Source: Pseudomonas hamedanensis (GTDB lineage Bacteria > Pseudomonadota > Gammaproteobacteria > Pseudomonadales > Pseudomonadaceae). Taken from it: a stretch of 64,000 bases of DNA. Shown one piece after another: positions 36,930 through 46,786 of this stretch (its first letter is position 1; every line of letters starts with the position of its first letter). A model generated the notes under the pieces. That model was not told where the DNA came from. It was given only the letters and a program-made list of their open reading frames with translations, and did no database searches. The stretch is taken from the NCBI RefSeq assembly GCF_014268595.2, contig NZ_CP077091.1, positions 952,501 through 1,016,500 of the forward strand, read 5' to 3'. The translations under genes were made by a program, and so were the position numbers.

Positions 36930-38042
36930 TCAGGCGTGGTACGGGTAATCGACGTAACCGCGCTCATCGCCGCCGAAGAAACTGCTCGGATCCGGCGTGT
37001 TCAGCTCAAGGCCATCGCGAAGACGACGCGGCAGGTCCGGATTGGCCAGAAACGGTCGGCCGAAGGCAATCAGGTCGGCGCGATTGGCGATCAGCGCCTG
37101 CTCGGCGGACGCTGCGTCATACCCGCCAGCGAGGATCAGCACGCCGTTCCAGGTATTGCGCAACTGGGCGATGATCGCGTCCCAGCGCGGATCGAAGTTT
37201 TCGTCCTTGACCGTGCCGACCATGGCCGGCTCAACCAAATGCAGGTACGCCAGATTCCACTGATTGAGCGCTTCGACCAGATAACCGAATGTCGCTTCGG
37301 GCGTGTCATCGCCCATGCCCATAAAGCGGCCCATCGGCGTCAGGCGCACGCCAACGCGCTCGGCACCGACTTCGTCAGCGACGGCTGCAACCACTTCGAG
37401 CAGAAAGCGCGCGCGGTTCTCCACGCTGCCGCCATAACTATCGTTGCGCTGGTTGCTGTTGCTGTTGAGAAATTGATCGAGCAGATAACCATTACCGGCA
37501 TGGATTTCCACGCCGTCCATCCCGGCGTTCAACGCATTGCGTGCGGCGCGGCGATAGTCTTCGACAATGTCAGCGATTTCCGCTGTCTCGAGCGCACGTG
37601 GCACCGGCACATCGCCCCAGACGCCATGGCCTTCGTCGTCGACGATAAAGGTCTTGCCCGGCACTGGCAGTGCGCTCGGTGCAACGGGCAGACCGGCGTC
37701 CGGCTGGAAACTCGGATGCGATACGCGGCCGACGTGCCACAGCTGCATGAAGATCAGACCGTGCGCCTCATGCACCGCTGTGCTGACGTCACGCCATGCC
37801 TGAACTTGCGCATCGGTGTAGATGCCCGGCGTCCACGCGTAGCCTTGGCCTTGTTGGGAAATCTGCGTGGCCTCAGTGATGATCAGTGCGGCACTGGCGC
37901 GTTGACGGTAATACTCGGCGTTTATCGCGGTCGGGACGTCGCCCGGTTGGCCGGCGCGCGAGCGGGTCAGCGGCGCCATCGCGACGCGGTGGGCAAGGGT
38001 GTAAGGGCCAAGTGCGATGGGTTGAAACAGGCGACGGGTCAT
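36930..38042 (-). CDS. Old yellow enzyme family ene-reductase (second of three)
   Basis: FMN-dependent NemA-like ene-reductase of 370 aa. Blocks match the first copy: APLTRSRAG, IITEATQISQQGQGYAW, QLWHVGRVSHPS, GVEIHAGNGYLLDQFLNSN and YGGSVENRAR. The substrate pair is His-x-x-Asn (HAGN). GGAG lies 7 nt before the chosen ATG at 38042; the upstream in-frame codon lacks a ribosome site. The AraC-type gene follows on the same strand. No linked SDR here, unlike the first copy. Confidence 0.92.
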   Translation of the reverse strand: MTRRLFQPIALGPYTLAHRVAMAPLTRSRAGQPGDVPTAINAEYYRQRASAALIITEATQISQQGQGYAWTPGIYTDAQVQAWRDVSTAVHEAHGLIFMQLWHVGRVSHPSFQPDAGLPVAPSALPVPGKTFIVDDEGHGVWGDVPVPRALETAEIADIVEDYRRAARNALNAGMDGVEIHAGNGYLLDQFLNSNSNQRNDSYGGSVENRARFLLEVVAAVADEVGAERVGVRLTPMGRFMGMGDDTPEATFGYLVEALNQWNLAYLHLVEPAMVGTVKDENFDPRWDAIIAQLRNTWNGVLILAGGYDAASAEQALIANRADLIAFGRPFLANPDLPRRLRDGLELNTPDPSSFFGGDERGYVDYPYHA

Positions 38043-38213
38043 GAGTAGCTCCGGTTTTCGATGAGTTGGGTTCAAGCGCGGCAGCCAGGTGCCGCTCGCA
38101 GTGCAGGTAACTTAACCGGGGGGTGCGGGGCTGATAATCCGTGGCCGGCGCTACGCTGTTTTGCGCGCCGCGCAACGGCGCCCGCGCTCATCGGCGATGA
38201 ACGCGGGCGCGCT

Positions 38214-40448
38214 TCAGGCGGGTTGGCTGGAGCGGGTCAACGGCAGGTTCAGCCAGCGCCGGCCCGTGGCGTTGGCAACCGCATTGCCGAGGGCGGCGGC
38301 CATCGGTCCTTGAACGATTTCTGCGGCGCCGAGAAAGGGTTGTCCCGGTTGATCGAGCAAGTGCACGTCGACTTTTTTCGGCAACTGCGTGAAGCGCAAA
38401 ATCGGGTAGCCGCTCCAGTCGTAGCTGCGAATGCCGCCGGCGTCGTAGGCGACTTTTTCATAGAGCGTCCAGCTCGCCGACTGCACGATGCCACCCTCGA
38501 CCTGATTGCGCAGGCCATCGGGGCTGACGATCTGGCCGACGTCCACCGCCGTCACCACATGATCGACCCGGATGTCGCCAGTCTGCGGATGCACCCACAG
38601 CTTCACCGCGATGGCGCAGTAACCCATGATGTTTTTGTAGCGGGCGAAGGCGAAACCGATGCCCGCGCCAGGCTCGTTGCTTTCGTGCGGCCAGCCGATT
38701 TCGTCACGCACACGCTCGATCACTGCGCGGGCACGCGGGTCGCTCAGGTGCGCGAGACGCAACGCCAGCGGATCGATGCCGGCCTTGATCGCCAATTCAT
38801 CGATACTTGCCTCGATAGCGAAGATGTTGATGTGCGCGCCCAGCGAGCGCATGGCCGAGGTGCGAAAGGGCATTTCGGTGACGAAGTTCATGTTGATCTG
38901 CGTTGAACCCAGATCGTACAGCGGCACCGCGTTGCGATCGCCGTCACCTTCGGGCTGGGCGATCGGCACCGAGGGCGCCGAGGCGAATGGTTTGGCCAAC
39001 AAACGCGCTGGCAACAGGCGCCCGGCATTGACGATGCGTTCGTTGTGCGGGGTGGTCCATAGCTCGTAGTTCCAGTCCTGCAAACGGCCCTGGCTGAGGC
39101 CGGCGTCGACCTCCGTGACCATCGCCGAACTGTACGGCTCCCAGAGATTTTCCTGCTCGCGCATCCATTGCACGCGCACTGGCGTGCCGGGCAGGCGCAT
39201 GGCGATTAATGCGGCATCAGCGGCGGCATCATCGGCGCCGTTGTGGCCGTAACAGCCTGAGCCTTCGGTATGAATGCAGCGCACGCGTTCTGGCGGCAGG
39301 CGCAGCATTTCGGCGATGCCTGCGCGCAGCGGATAGACGCCCTGGGTGTGGGTCCAGACCGTGAGCACGCCGTCCTTGAACCAGGCCACCGCACAGGACG
39401 GGCCGATCGAACCGTGCATCAGGTATTGCTTGGTCACCCGGGCCTTGAATCGCACATCGGCCACGCCATTGGGCGAACCGCTATGGCTGATCGGATAGCG
39501 CTTGGAGGGCAAGCGCTTGAGCAAATTATGAATCCCGGCGGCCTCGGGAATGACTTCGCCGCCGCTCCACTTGGCACTTTCAATGCCGCTGCGCATGGCC
39601 TTGATCGCTTGCCATTCATCCCGGGCGACCACGGCCAGGTAGTTGCCATCGCGGATCACCTTGACCACGCCGTTCAGCGCTTCGATGGGCGCGGCATCGA
39701 ATGCTTGCAGCGTGCAGCCCGGGCGCGGCGGGCGGATCACCCGCGCATGCAGCATGCCCGGCAGGCGCATGTCCTGCACGAATGCCGCGCCGCCGCTGAC
39801 TTTGCCCGGGATGTCCAGACGCGGCAAGTTATGCCCGATCAGTTTGAAGTCGGCCGCCGCCATCGTCGGTGACTGCGCCTTGGCGTATTGGTGCACATCG
39901 ACATGGCCGACCGCGTCGGCGTAAGTCATCCGTTGCCCGGCCGGGCCTTCGATCACGCCGTCGCGGGTGTTCAGCAATGCTGCATCGATTTGCCAATTGC
40001 GTGCGGCGGCATCGACGAGCATTTCGCGCACCTGCGCGGCAGCGTTGTATAGCGCGGTGCCGCTGTCGAAAATGCTGTGGCTGCCGGCGGTGTAGCCTTC
40101 GTTGGGCGTCAGCGCGGTGTCGGCGGTGAGCAAGTTGATCGCGCTCGCGGGCACTTGCAAACGTTCGGCGGCGATTTGCAGCAGCGCGGTTTTCACACCG
40201 GTGCCCAATTCAACCTTGCCGGTGTACACGGTGATACCGTCGGCGCCGATGCGAATCCAGGCGTCGAGGTAAGGGTTGGTGCGCAGGCTGCCGGGTAGAT
40301 CGGGGGCCAGCACCACGGTGCCGAGGGTGTCGACTTCGCTGTCGGCCAAAGCACGCCGCGTCACTGGCATCAGAGTGAACGCCATGAGCAACGCGCCACC
40401 GCGCAGGAAGGCTCGGCGGCTGGGGTTCAAGCCGTTTGATTCGCTCAT
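38214..40448 (-). CDS. Molybdenum hydroxylase large subunit (isoquinoline 1-oxidoreductase beta-like)
   Basis: Molybdopterin-binding subunit of 744 aa of the xanthine oxidase family, in the IorB/aldehyde dehydrogenase-like branch. A twin-arginine signal (SRRAFLRGGALL) predicts export of the folded enzyme to the periplasm. A split core is seen, with GTGVKTALLQIAAERLQV and HTQGVYPLRAGIAEMLRL in the cofactor region and GAAEIVQGPMAAALGNAV near the C-terminus holding the expected Glu. Its ATG overlaps the stop of the 2Fe-2S subunit gene (ATGA). Substrate unknown: aldehydes or N-heterocycles are typical. Confidence 0.92.
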   Translation of the reverse strand: MSESNGLNPSRRAFLRGGALLMAFTLMPVTRRALADSEVDTLGTVVLAPDLPGSLRTNPYLDAWIRIGADGITVYTGKVELGTGVKTALLQIAAERLQVPASAINLLTADTALTPNEGYTAGSHSIFDSGTALYNAAAQVREMLVDAAARNWQIDAALLNTRDGVIEGPAGQRMTYADAVGHVDVHQYAKAQSPTMAAADFKLIGHNLPRLDIPGKVSGGAAFVQDMRLPGMLHARVIRPPRPGCTLQAFDAAPIEALNGVVKVIRDGNYLAVVARDEWQAIKAMRSGIESAKWSGGEVIPEAAGIHNLLKRLPSKRYPISHSGSPNGVADVRFKARVTKQYLMHGSIGPSCAVAWFKDGVLTVWTHTQGVYPLRAGIAEMLRLPPERVRCIHTEGSGCYGHNGADDAAADAALIAMRLPGTPVRVQWMREQENLWEPYSSAMVTEVDAGLSQGRLQDWNYELWTTPHNERIVNAGRLLPARLLAKPFASAPSVPIAQPEGDGDRNAVPLYDLGSTQINMNFVTEMPFRTSAMRSLGAHINIFAIEASIDELAIKAGIDPLALRLAHLSDPRARAVIERVRDEIGWPHESNEPGAGIGFAFARYKNIMGYCAIAVKLWVHPQTGDIRVDHVVTAVDVGQIVSPDGLRNQVEGGIVQSASWTLYEKVAYDAGGIRSYDWSGYPILRFTQLPKKVDVHLLDQPGQPFLGAAEIVQGPMAAALGNAVANATGRRWLNLPLTRSSQPA

Positions 40449-40918
40449 GACAGGCTCCCGTTGTGCCCGGCTACCTGTTTGATCGCCTCGATGATGCGCA
40501 GGTGCGTACCGCAGCGGCACAGATTGCCGGCCATGTGCTCGCGGATGGTTTGCTCATCCGGATGCGGATCGCGTTCAAGCAACGACTGCGCGCGCATTAA
40601 CATGCCGGCGATGCAGTAGCCGCATTGCGCTGCCTGCTTGTCGATAAACGCGGCTTGCAGTGCGCCGGGTTTTTCTGCGCTGCCGAGGCTTTCCACGGTC
40701 CGAATTTTTTTGCCTTCAAGACCTGCACACGGCGTCAGGCAGGCGAACACCGGTTGATCGTCAACAATCACCGTGCAGGCGCCGCACTGGCCCAGGCCGC
40801 AGCCGTACTTGGCGCCGTTGAGGTTCAAGTGATTGCGCAGCGCGTACAGCAGCGGCATGTCCGGCTCCAGCTCCAGCGCTTGGGTGGCTCCATTGACGTT
40901 GAGGGTGATCTGGCTCAT
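40445..40918 (-). CDS. 2Fe-2S subunit of the molybdenum hydroxylase
   Basis: Small subunit of 157 aa with two 2Fe-2S clusters. The N-terminal ferredoxin-type cluster has YGCGLGQCGACTV and a later FAC; the C-terminal all-helical cluster has AAQCGYCIAGMLM and LCRCGTHLR. It moves electrons from the molybdenum centre to the cytochrome subunit. It overlaps both neighbours by 4 nt, giving a tightly coupled operon in the order cytochrome, iron-sulfur, molybdenum subunit. Confidence 0.95.
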   Translation of the reverse strand: MSQITLNVNGATQALELEPDMPLLYALRNHLNLNGAKYGCGLGQCGACTVIVDDQPVFACLTPCAGLEGKKIRTVESLGSAEKPGALQAAFIDKQAAQCGYCIAGMLMRAQSLLERDPHPDEQTIREHMAGNLCRCGTHLRIIEAIKQVAGHNGSLS

Positions 40919-42195
40919 TTCGTCTCCTGACGTAACGCTTCAATAGTGGAAGAGAGGTCGGCCCACGGCTGATCGGCTCTGGCTTGCTGGCGCAGGTAAG
41001 CGGCGAGGGCGGCGAGTTGGGCGTTGTCGAGGCTGGCGGCGAACGGCGGCATCACCGGGCCGGGCGAGCCGGGAATGGCGGGCACGCCTTCGAGCACGGT
41101 CTTGAGGAAATTGCGCGAACTGGCGGCTTGCAACGCCGAGGTGTTTTGCAGGCCTGGGCGCCCGTCGATCTCACGCATCGGCGCGGCGGGGGCGTGGCAT
41201 TCGGCGCAGGCGCTGCTGAAGAGTAGGGCGCCGGTTGTGTGATCCGCTGGGCTACTCGGCTGCTTTTTTGCGGTGGTTTCCGTTACTGCGTGGGGGCTTT
41301 GCAGGCTCAGCAGATACTCTGCAATCGCCTCGGCTTCACTGGCCGGCAGACGCGCCAGGCTCAGGCTGACCGGACGCATCGGACCGGCCGGCGTGCCGTG
41401 GCCATCGACCACGTCGGCGCGCAGGTAGCCGACCAATTGCTCAGCGTTCCACGGGTTGGCGCGTTGGCCCAGGCCGACCAGCGGCGGCGCGTTCCAGCCA
41501 TCGACGCTGCCGCCCTGAAGATATTCCGAGGATTTCTCCGCGCCGATCAGGTTCAGCGGCGAATGGCAGCCGGCGCAGTGACCCGGGCCGTCGACCAGAT
41601 AGCGTCCGCGATTCCACGCCGCGCTGTGTTCGGCCATCGGCGTCAACGGTTCGCCATGCAGAAACAGCAGATTCCAGAACGACACCAGCGGACGAATGTT
41701 CATCGGGAAATTCATCTGGTTCTGCCGCGCCGGTGCGTGTACGGCGGGGCCGCTCATCAAGTAGGCGTAGGCGTCGGCGATGTCCGCTGCGCTCATGCGC
41801 CGGTAGTGCACATAGGGAAAGGCCGGATAGAGAAAATGGCCGTCGCGGGCAATGCCTTCGCGCATCGCCCGTTCGAAGGCCGGCAGTGACCACTCGCCAA
41901 TACCCGTCTGCGCATCCGGGGTGATGTTGGTGCTGTACAGCGTGCCGAACGGCGTCACCAACGGCAGCCCGCCGGCCAGGTATTCGCCGCCGGGACGGGT
42001 ATGGCACACCGCGCAATCACCGGCCTCGACCACCCGCGCGCCGCGTTGCAATTGTGCAGCCTCGAATGAGGTAGGGCGTTTGATCGGTGCGATCGCCGGG
42101 CGCCACATCAGCGCGACGGCGCCGATCAGGCCGATCACCGCGAGCACGGCGACGCTGATCCACAGGGTTCTGGATTTGAGCAAATGACTGTTCAT
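40915..42195 (-). CDS. Membrane-anchored triheme cytochrome c subunit
   Basis: Cytochrome c of 426 aa with three heme-binding CxxCH motifs (CAVCH, CAGCH, CAECH), in the group that serves as electron acceptor for periplasmic alcohol, aldehyde and molybdenum dehydrogenases. An N-terminal helix (residues about 12-33, LWISVAVLAVIGLIGAVALM) anchors it to the inner membrane. The start at MNSHLLK is coupled to a preceding 18-codon ORF (ATGA); the longer in-frame extension has no signal and no ribosome site. Confidence 0.92.
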   Translation of the reverse strand: MNSHLLKSRTLWISVAVLAVIGLIGAVALMWRPAIAPIKRPTSFEAAQLQRGARVVEAGDCAVCHTRPGGEYLAGGLPLVTPFGTLYSTNITPDAQTGIGEWSLPAFERAMREGIARDGHFLYPAFPYVHYRRMSAADIADAYAYLMSGPAVHAPARQNQMNFPMNIRPLVSFWNLLFLHGEPLTPMAEHSAAWNRGRYLVDGPGHCAGCHSPLNLIGAEKSSEYLQGGSVDGWNAPPLVGLGQRANPWNAEQLVGYLRADVVDGHGTPAGPMRPVSLSLARLPASEAEAIAEYLLSLQSPHAVTETTAKKQPSSPADHTTGALLFSSACAECHAPAAPMREIDGRPGLQNTSALQAASSRNFLKTVLEGVPAIPGSPGPVMPPFAASLDNAQLAALAAYLRQQARADQPWADLSSTIEALRQETK

Positions 42196-42248
42196 GGTCG
42201 GCAGAAAAACGCGGCAGGCAGTGGCAGGACGAGTGAAGTACGGGTCAT
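42192..42248 (-). CDS. Short upstream ORF (18 aa) coupled to the cytochrome gene
   Basis: An ORF reading MTRTSLVLPLPAAFFCRP has a strong ribosome site (AAGGAG, 7 nt spacing), while the cytochrome gene itself has none. Its TGA overlaps the cytochrome ATG. It may be a leader peptide whose translation delivers ribosomes to the cytochrome gene. Its hydrophobic pattern also resembles a decayed signal peptide. Confidence 0.5.
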   Translation of the reverse strand: MTRTSLVLPLPAAFFCRP

Positions 42249-42481
42249 GGAAACGCTCCTTGTAGCAGCCGGGGAAGGGCGCCGACGTGGACATCTGCGC
42301 CTGGGGCCAAAGCGTAGAGAAGGCACTTGCGGCGGAGAATCACCGGTCCACGCAACAGCGCGTTGCGTCGAAAGCAACGTTGCGCCTGGCGCATCAGTGC
42401 GTTGCCCGGCGCACGGATTCTCGTTGCCGTCGGCTGACCGTAGCCTTGGCGCAACTTTCCCGAACTCAACGAGGTGTCACC

Positions 42482-43684
42482 ATGCTTACGGGCAATCCTG
42501 CCGTTGCGGCCCCGGCCGAACAGCCTGCTTCACTGTCCGGCCTGATGGTCGCGTTTCTGGCCTTTTGCTGCGGCGCGGTTGTGGCCAATCTGTATTACGC
42601 GCAGCCCATCGTCGAACTGATCGCGCCACAGATCGGCCTGTCCAGCGCCAACGCCAGCCTGATCGTTTCGCTGACGCAGTTCGGCTATGCGCTGGGTTTG
42701 TTGCTGCTGGTGCCGCTGGCCGATCTGATGGAAAACCGCCGTCTGGTGGTGGGCTTCACCCTGGCCGCGAGCGTCACGCTGTTGTGCGCCGGCCTGACCC
42801 ATTCGCCGTCGCTGTTTCTGCTGCTTTCTTTGCTGATCGGCCTGACCTCGGTCGCCGTGCAGATTCTCGTGCCACTGGCCGCGCACCTGGCGCCGGAAGC
42901 CAGCCGTGGCCGAGTCGTCGGCAATATCATGAGCGGCCTGTTGCTGGGGATTCTGTTGTCGCGGCCACTGTCGAGCCTGCCGGTTGAAGTGTTCGGCTGG
43001 CGCGGAGTGTTTTACAGCGCGGCGGCACTGATGGCTGTTATCGCATTGATTACCGCTGTGGCGCTGCCGCGTCGGGTGCCGACGCACAAAGCCACCTACG
43101 TTTCGCTGATTGGTTCGGTGTTTGCCTTGGCTCGACGCTTTGCGGTGTTGCGTCAGCGTTCGCTGTATCAGGGTTTGCTGTTTGCCAGCTTCAGTCTGTT
43201 CTGGACCCTCGCGCCGATTGAGCTGATGCGTCACCACGGTTTCACCCAGGCGCAGGTGGCGATCTTTGCTCTGGTCGGTGCGGTCGGGGCGATTGCGGCG
43301 CCGATTGCCGGGCGTCTGGCCGATGCCGGGCATGCTCGTCGCGGGACGCTGGTGGCGCTGCTGCTGGCGCCCGTGTCGCTGTTGATCGCGGCGCTGCCGG
43401 GCAGCGGCTATGTCTGGCTGGTGGTGTGTGCGGTGCTGCTGGATTTTGCCGTGCAACTGAACATGGTGCTTGGCCAGCGTGAGGTGTATGCCCTCGATCC
43501 GCACAGCCGTGCACGTCTTAACGCGGTGTACATGACCAGCATCTTCGTCGGCGGCGCCCTCGGCTCCCTGATCGCCAGTCCGCTGTACGAGCATTTTGGC
43601 TGGAACCTGTCGGCCGTGCTGGTGGCGGTGCTGCCGGCGCTGGCGCTGGCGTTGTTCCTGGGCCGCAAGGCTGACCGGACTTGA
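42482..43684 (+). CDS. MFS transporter, probable drug or metabolite exporter
   Basis: Twelve-segment major-facilitator protein of 400 aa. It opens with FCCGAVVANLYYAQPIVELIA, a pattern common in DHA1-type exporters, and has the loop motif PLADLMENRRLVVG and a second-half PIAGRLADAGHARRG. Start at ATG 42482 with GAGGTG upstream; the frame is open further left but lies in the divergent leader region. It is transcribed away from the molybdenum hydroxylase operon. Substrate unknown. Confidence 0.88.
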   Translation: MLTGNPAVAAPAEQPASLSGLMVAFLAFCCGAVVANLYYAQPIVELIAPQIGLSSANASLIVSLTQFGYALGLLLLVPLADLMENRRLVVGFTLAASVTLLCAGLTHSPSLFLLLSLLIGLTSVAVQILVPLAAHLAPEASRGRVVGNIMSGLLLGILLSRPLSSLPVEVFGWRGVFYSAAALMAVIALITAVALPRRVPTHKATYVSLIGSVFALARRFAVLRQRSLYQGLLFASFSLFWTLAPIELMRHHGFTQAQVAIFALVGAVGAIAAPIAGRLADAGHARRGTLVALLLAPVSLLIAALPGSGYVWLVVCAVLLDFAVQLNMVLGQREVYALDPHSRARLNAVYMTSIFVGGALGSLIASPLYEHFGWNLSAVLVAVLPALALALFLGRKADRT

Positions 43685-43708
43685 ATTTCAAGAACAGTAC
43701 AAGACCCA

Positions 43709-43797
43709 TGTAGGAGTGAGCCTGCTCGCGATGGCGGAGTGTCAGTCAACTCTGTATCAACTGACAGATTGCTATCGCGAGCAGGCTCACTCCTACA
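43709..43797. repeat. REPIN
   Basis: TGTAGGAGTGAGCCTGCTCG and the mirror CGAGCAGGCTCACTCCTACA flank about 50 bp, directly after the MFS gene. Confidence 0.88.
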
Positions 43798-43843
43798 GGG
43801 GGGGGCGAGTACGCCGCCTGCTCGCGTCCCACCACACAGCTAT

Positions 43844-43933
43844 TGTGGGAGGGGGCTTGCTCCCGAAAGCGGTGGGTCAGCTGGCACATTTGTTGACTGA
43901 CACACCGCCTTCGCGAGCAAGCCCGCTCCCACA
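43844..43933. repeat. REPIN, second in tandem
   Basis: TGTGGGAGGGGGCTTGCTCC and the mirror GCGAGCAAGCCCGCTCCCACA flank about 50 bp. Together with the preceding REPIN it fills most of the gap between the MFS and LysR genes. Confidence 0.85.
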
Positions 43934-44044
43934 GGTTTGAGGTATACCAGGATGGCGCCAGACGCCGCCAAGCACGACGGTACAAGACGTGTGGCCAACG
44001 CTGATGCACAATCACCGGTGCTCCCTCACCACCGGACTCCGCTT

Positions 44045-44968
44045 ATGGACAAGTTGCTGGCCTTGAAGATGTTTGTTGAAACCGTGCGCTGCGGGGGTTA
44101 TTCCTCGGCGGCGCGCAAACTCGGGATCTCGACGTCTTCAGTGACACGGCAAGTGGCGGGGCTAGAACACGAGTTGGGCGCCAGCCTGCTCAATCGCACC
44201 ACACGCAACACCAGCGTGACCGTCGCTGGTCAGACCTATTTCGAGAAGGCCGTGGCGATTCTCGATGCCATCGATGAAGCCGATGCGGTAGTGGCCGACC
44301 GCGGCAGCGACGCACAGGGTCGATTGCGCATCAGCGTGCCGGTGGAGTTCGGTCGTCGACTTATCGCGCCGCACCTGAGCCGCTTGCTCGAGCGCCATCC
44401 GGGGCTGGAGATCAGCCTGTCGTTGAGCGATCAGGTCAGCGATTTGCTGAGCGAGCAGATCGATGTGTCAGTGCGCCTGGGTTCGTCGGTGGTCAGCGAG
44501 GACATCGTCAGCAAACGCGTCGGGCAGTTCCAACGTTGGGTTGTCGCCAGTCCGGATTACCTGGCGCGCAGCGCCGTATTGGCTCATCCCCGGGATCTGC
44601 TCGAACACCAATGCCTGCGTTTCGATTACGGCGGCAGTCATCACCACTGGACCTTCCAGAGTGACGAAGCGCCCATTCAACTCAACGTCCATGGGCGTCT
44701 GCAAAGCAACAACGCCGACATCCTGCGCGAAGCCGCCATCGGTGGCGGCGGGGTGACGCTGCTGGCTGACTGGCTGGTGCGCGACGATGTTGCCGCCGGG
44801 CGCCTCATTCGCTTGCTTGAGCACTACGAGGTCAATCCCGGCAGCGCCAGCAGTTGCATCAACGCACTGTATTTGCCCAACCACCGTGGCTCCAGCCGAA
44901 TCAACGTATTCATCGATTTTCTGGTGGAAATCCTCAATCCTCCGGCCCCGGCCACACCCGCCCCGTAG
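44045..44968 (+). CDS. LysR-family transcriptional regulator
   Basis: LysR-type regulator of 307 aa. The winged helix (residues 1-60) has MFVETVRCGGYSSAARKLG and SVTRQVAGLEHELGASLLNR, followed by a periplasmic-binding-type effector domain (LRISVPVEFGRRLIAPHL). It belongs to the branch with N-terminal MDKLLALKMFVE that often acts on nearby oxidoreductases or exporters. No divergent partner is present; REPINs isolate it on the left and a diguanylate cyclase follows. Target unknown. Confidence 0.92.
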   Translation: MDKLLALKMFVETVRCGGYSSAARKLGISTSSVTRQVAGLEHELGASLLNRTTRNTSVTVAGQTYFEKAVAILDAIDEADAVVADRGSDAQGRLRISVPVEFGRRLIAPHLSRLLERHPGLEISLSLSDQVSDLLSEQIDVSVRLGSSVVSEDIVSKRVGQFQRWVVASPDYLARSAVLAHPRDLLEHQCLRFDYGGSHHHWTFQSDEAPIQLNVHGRLQSNNADILREAAIGGGGVTLLADWLVRDDVAAGRLIRLLEHYEVNPGSASSCINALYLPNHRGSSRINVFIDFLVEILNPPAPATPAP

Positions 44969-45110
44969 CGCCGGCCAACCCACTGCACACTCTGTTGCTG
45001 CAGCCGCTTCAGACTGCTTGTATGCTTGCGCCACGGAACACGTGGCCGCGGTCAGTGCCGATGTTCGATTGATGGCTGGAATGGAAACCGGACTTCCTTA
45101 AGGTACTGTC

Positions 45111-46613
45111 GTGAAGCGTGATACCCGTCTTGTAATGCTCCTGCTGTTGGTCATTGGCTGCTCCCTGACTTCGCTGACGATCTGGAAGGTCTGGTCCTCG
45201 CGTGAGCGCGCGTTGGCCGAGGTCAACGTGCATGGCCTGAACCTGACCCAGGCGCTCAACACCTACACCGAAGGCATCGTCCGGCAAAGCTCACTGCTGT
45301 TGCTCGGGCTGGTCGAACGCCTGGAAGCGGAGGGCAACGGCCCGGCGCAGATCCAGCGCATCAAGACCCTGATCGACAGCCAGCAGTCGCTGATGCCGCA
45401 GCTCAGCGGCATCACCATTTATGACCGGCATGGGCACTGGCTGATGTCTTCCAACCGGCCGATTCCCGCAGGCGCCAACAGCAGCGACCGCGCCTATTTC
45501 ATCCACCATCGTGACGACCCGAGCCGCGAGCCGTTCATTGGACCGCCGATCCAGAGCCGTTCCAATCTCGAATGGGTTGTGACCATCAGCCGCCGTTTCA
45601 GCGACGCCGAGGGACAGTTTGCCGGCGTCGTCTCGGTGACGCTGGGGGTGGAAAACTTTCTCCGTGTGTTCGGCAAACTCGACGTCGGCCAGGACGGCGC
45701 GATCGGTCTGTCGTACACCGACGGCACGCTGCTGGTACGCTATCCGTTCCGCGAGCAGGACATGGGCCGCAACTTTTCCAAATCGCCGATTTACGCTAAA
45801 TACCTTGTCGACCGCTCGGTCGGCACCGCCTCGTACACCTCCAGCCTCGACGGTGTCGAGCGGCTCTACGCCTTCCGCAAAAGCGAAAGCCTGCCGCTGA
45901 TTACCACCGTTGCGCTGGGCAAGGACGAAGCCCTGGCAGCGTGGCGCATCGAGGCAGCGTTGTCGGCGGTGGTGGTGGTCGGGCTATTGGGACTGACCGG
46001 GTTGATCGGCTGGTTTTTGATCCTCGATATACGTCGGCGTACCGAGGCGGAGGAGGCGTTGCGCGATGCTCAGCAGCAGTTGCTGGCCTCCAATCGACAG
46101 CTGGAATTGCTGGCAATGAAGGACGCGCTGACGGGCTTGGCCAACCGACGCTGTTTCGATGAAACGCTGGCGGTTGAAGCGCGGCGGGCACAGCGTGACG
46201 CAACCTCGCTGGCCTTGCTGATGATCGATATCGACCACTTCAAATTATTCAACGACGCCTTGGGCCACGTCGCCGGCGATGCCTGTCTGCAAGCGGTCAG
46301 CAAGATCCTTGAAAGCTGCGTGCGGCGCCCGTCGGATCTGGTCGCGCGTTATGGCGGTGAGGAAATGGCCGTGATCATGCCGGCCACCGACAGCGCCGGC
46401 GCGACGGTGGTGGCGCAACTGATGCTCGAACGTTTGCGGCAGGCGAACATTGCCCATCCGGGCAGTCCCTTTGGCCAGGTGAGTGTGAGCATTGGTGTTG
46501 CGGCAGCTTCAGGTATGCAACTGAACGCAGTGCCTGCGATGATCGAGGCAGCCGATCAGGCGCTGTACCGCGCCAAAGCGGGAGGGCGAAATCGCTTGGC
46601 TGCAGACGCCTGA
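45111..46613 (+). CDS. Membrane-bound diguanylate cyclase (dCache-like sensor + GGDEF)
   Basis: Enzyme of 500 aa that would make cyclic di-GMP. Two membrane helices (about residues 5-24 and 280-306) enclose a periplasmic dCache-like sensor. A short coiled coil leads to a GGDEF domain (residues about 330-500) with active-site motif GGEEM (415-419) and an inhibitory I-site RPSD (406-409) five residues before it, so product feedback is likely. The GTG start has AAGG upstream. It could feed cyclic di-GMP-dependent matrix functions. Confidence 0.93.
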   Translation: MKRDTRLVMLLLLVIGCSLTSLTIWKVWSSRERALAEVNVHGLNLTQALNTYTEGIVRQSSLLLLGLVERLEAEGNGPAQIQRIKTLIDSQQSLMPQLSGITIYDRHGHWLMSSNRPIPAGANSSDRAYFIHHRDDPSREPFIGPPIQSRSNLEWVVTISRRFSDAEGQFAGVVSVTLGVENFLRVFGKLDVGQDGAIGLSYTDGTLLVRYPFREQDMGRNFSKSPIYAKYLVDRSVGTASYTSSLDGVERLYAFRKSESLPLITTVALGKDEALAAWRIEAALSAVVVVGLLGLTGLIGWFLILDIRRRTEAEEALRDAQQQLLASNRQLELLAMKDALTGLANRRCFDETLAVEARRAQRDATSLALLMIDIDHFKLFNDALGHVAGDACLQAVSKILESCVRRPSDLVARYGGEEMAVIMPATDSAGATVVAQLMLERLRQANIAHPGSPFGQVSVSIGVAAASGMQLNAVPAMIEAADQALYRAKAGGRNRLAADA

Positions 46614-46786
46614 GGCATCTCAGAACGCCTCAACGTTATCGAGTTTATCCAGCAGCCGTTGCCCGCGCTGCCACAGCGCATCTCGTCTGGCCAGCGCCAT
46701 GCGGTCGAGGTTTCTGTAATCATGGCCATGCACTCCCTACAGAGATTTCAGACACGCCGCATGATCCCTGATCTGCCACTTCCCAC

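Noticed and set aside
43709..43933. Possible CRISPR-like repeat pair
   Set aside because: The repeats are inverted REP arms that match the genome-wide REPIN pattern. There is no regular direct-repeat/spacer array and no cas gene.
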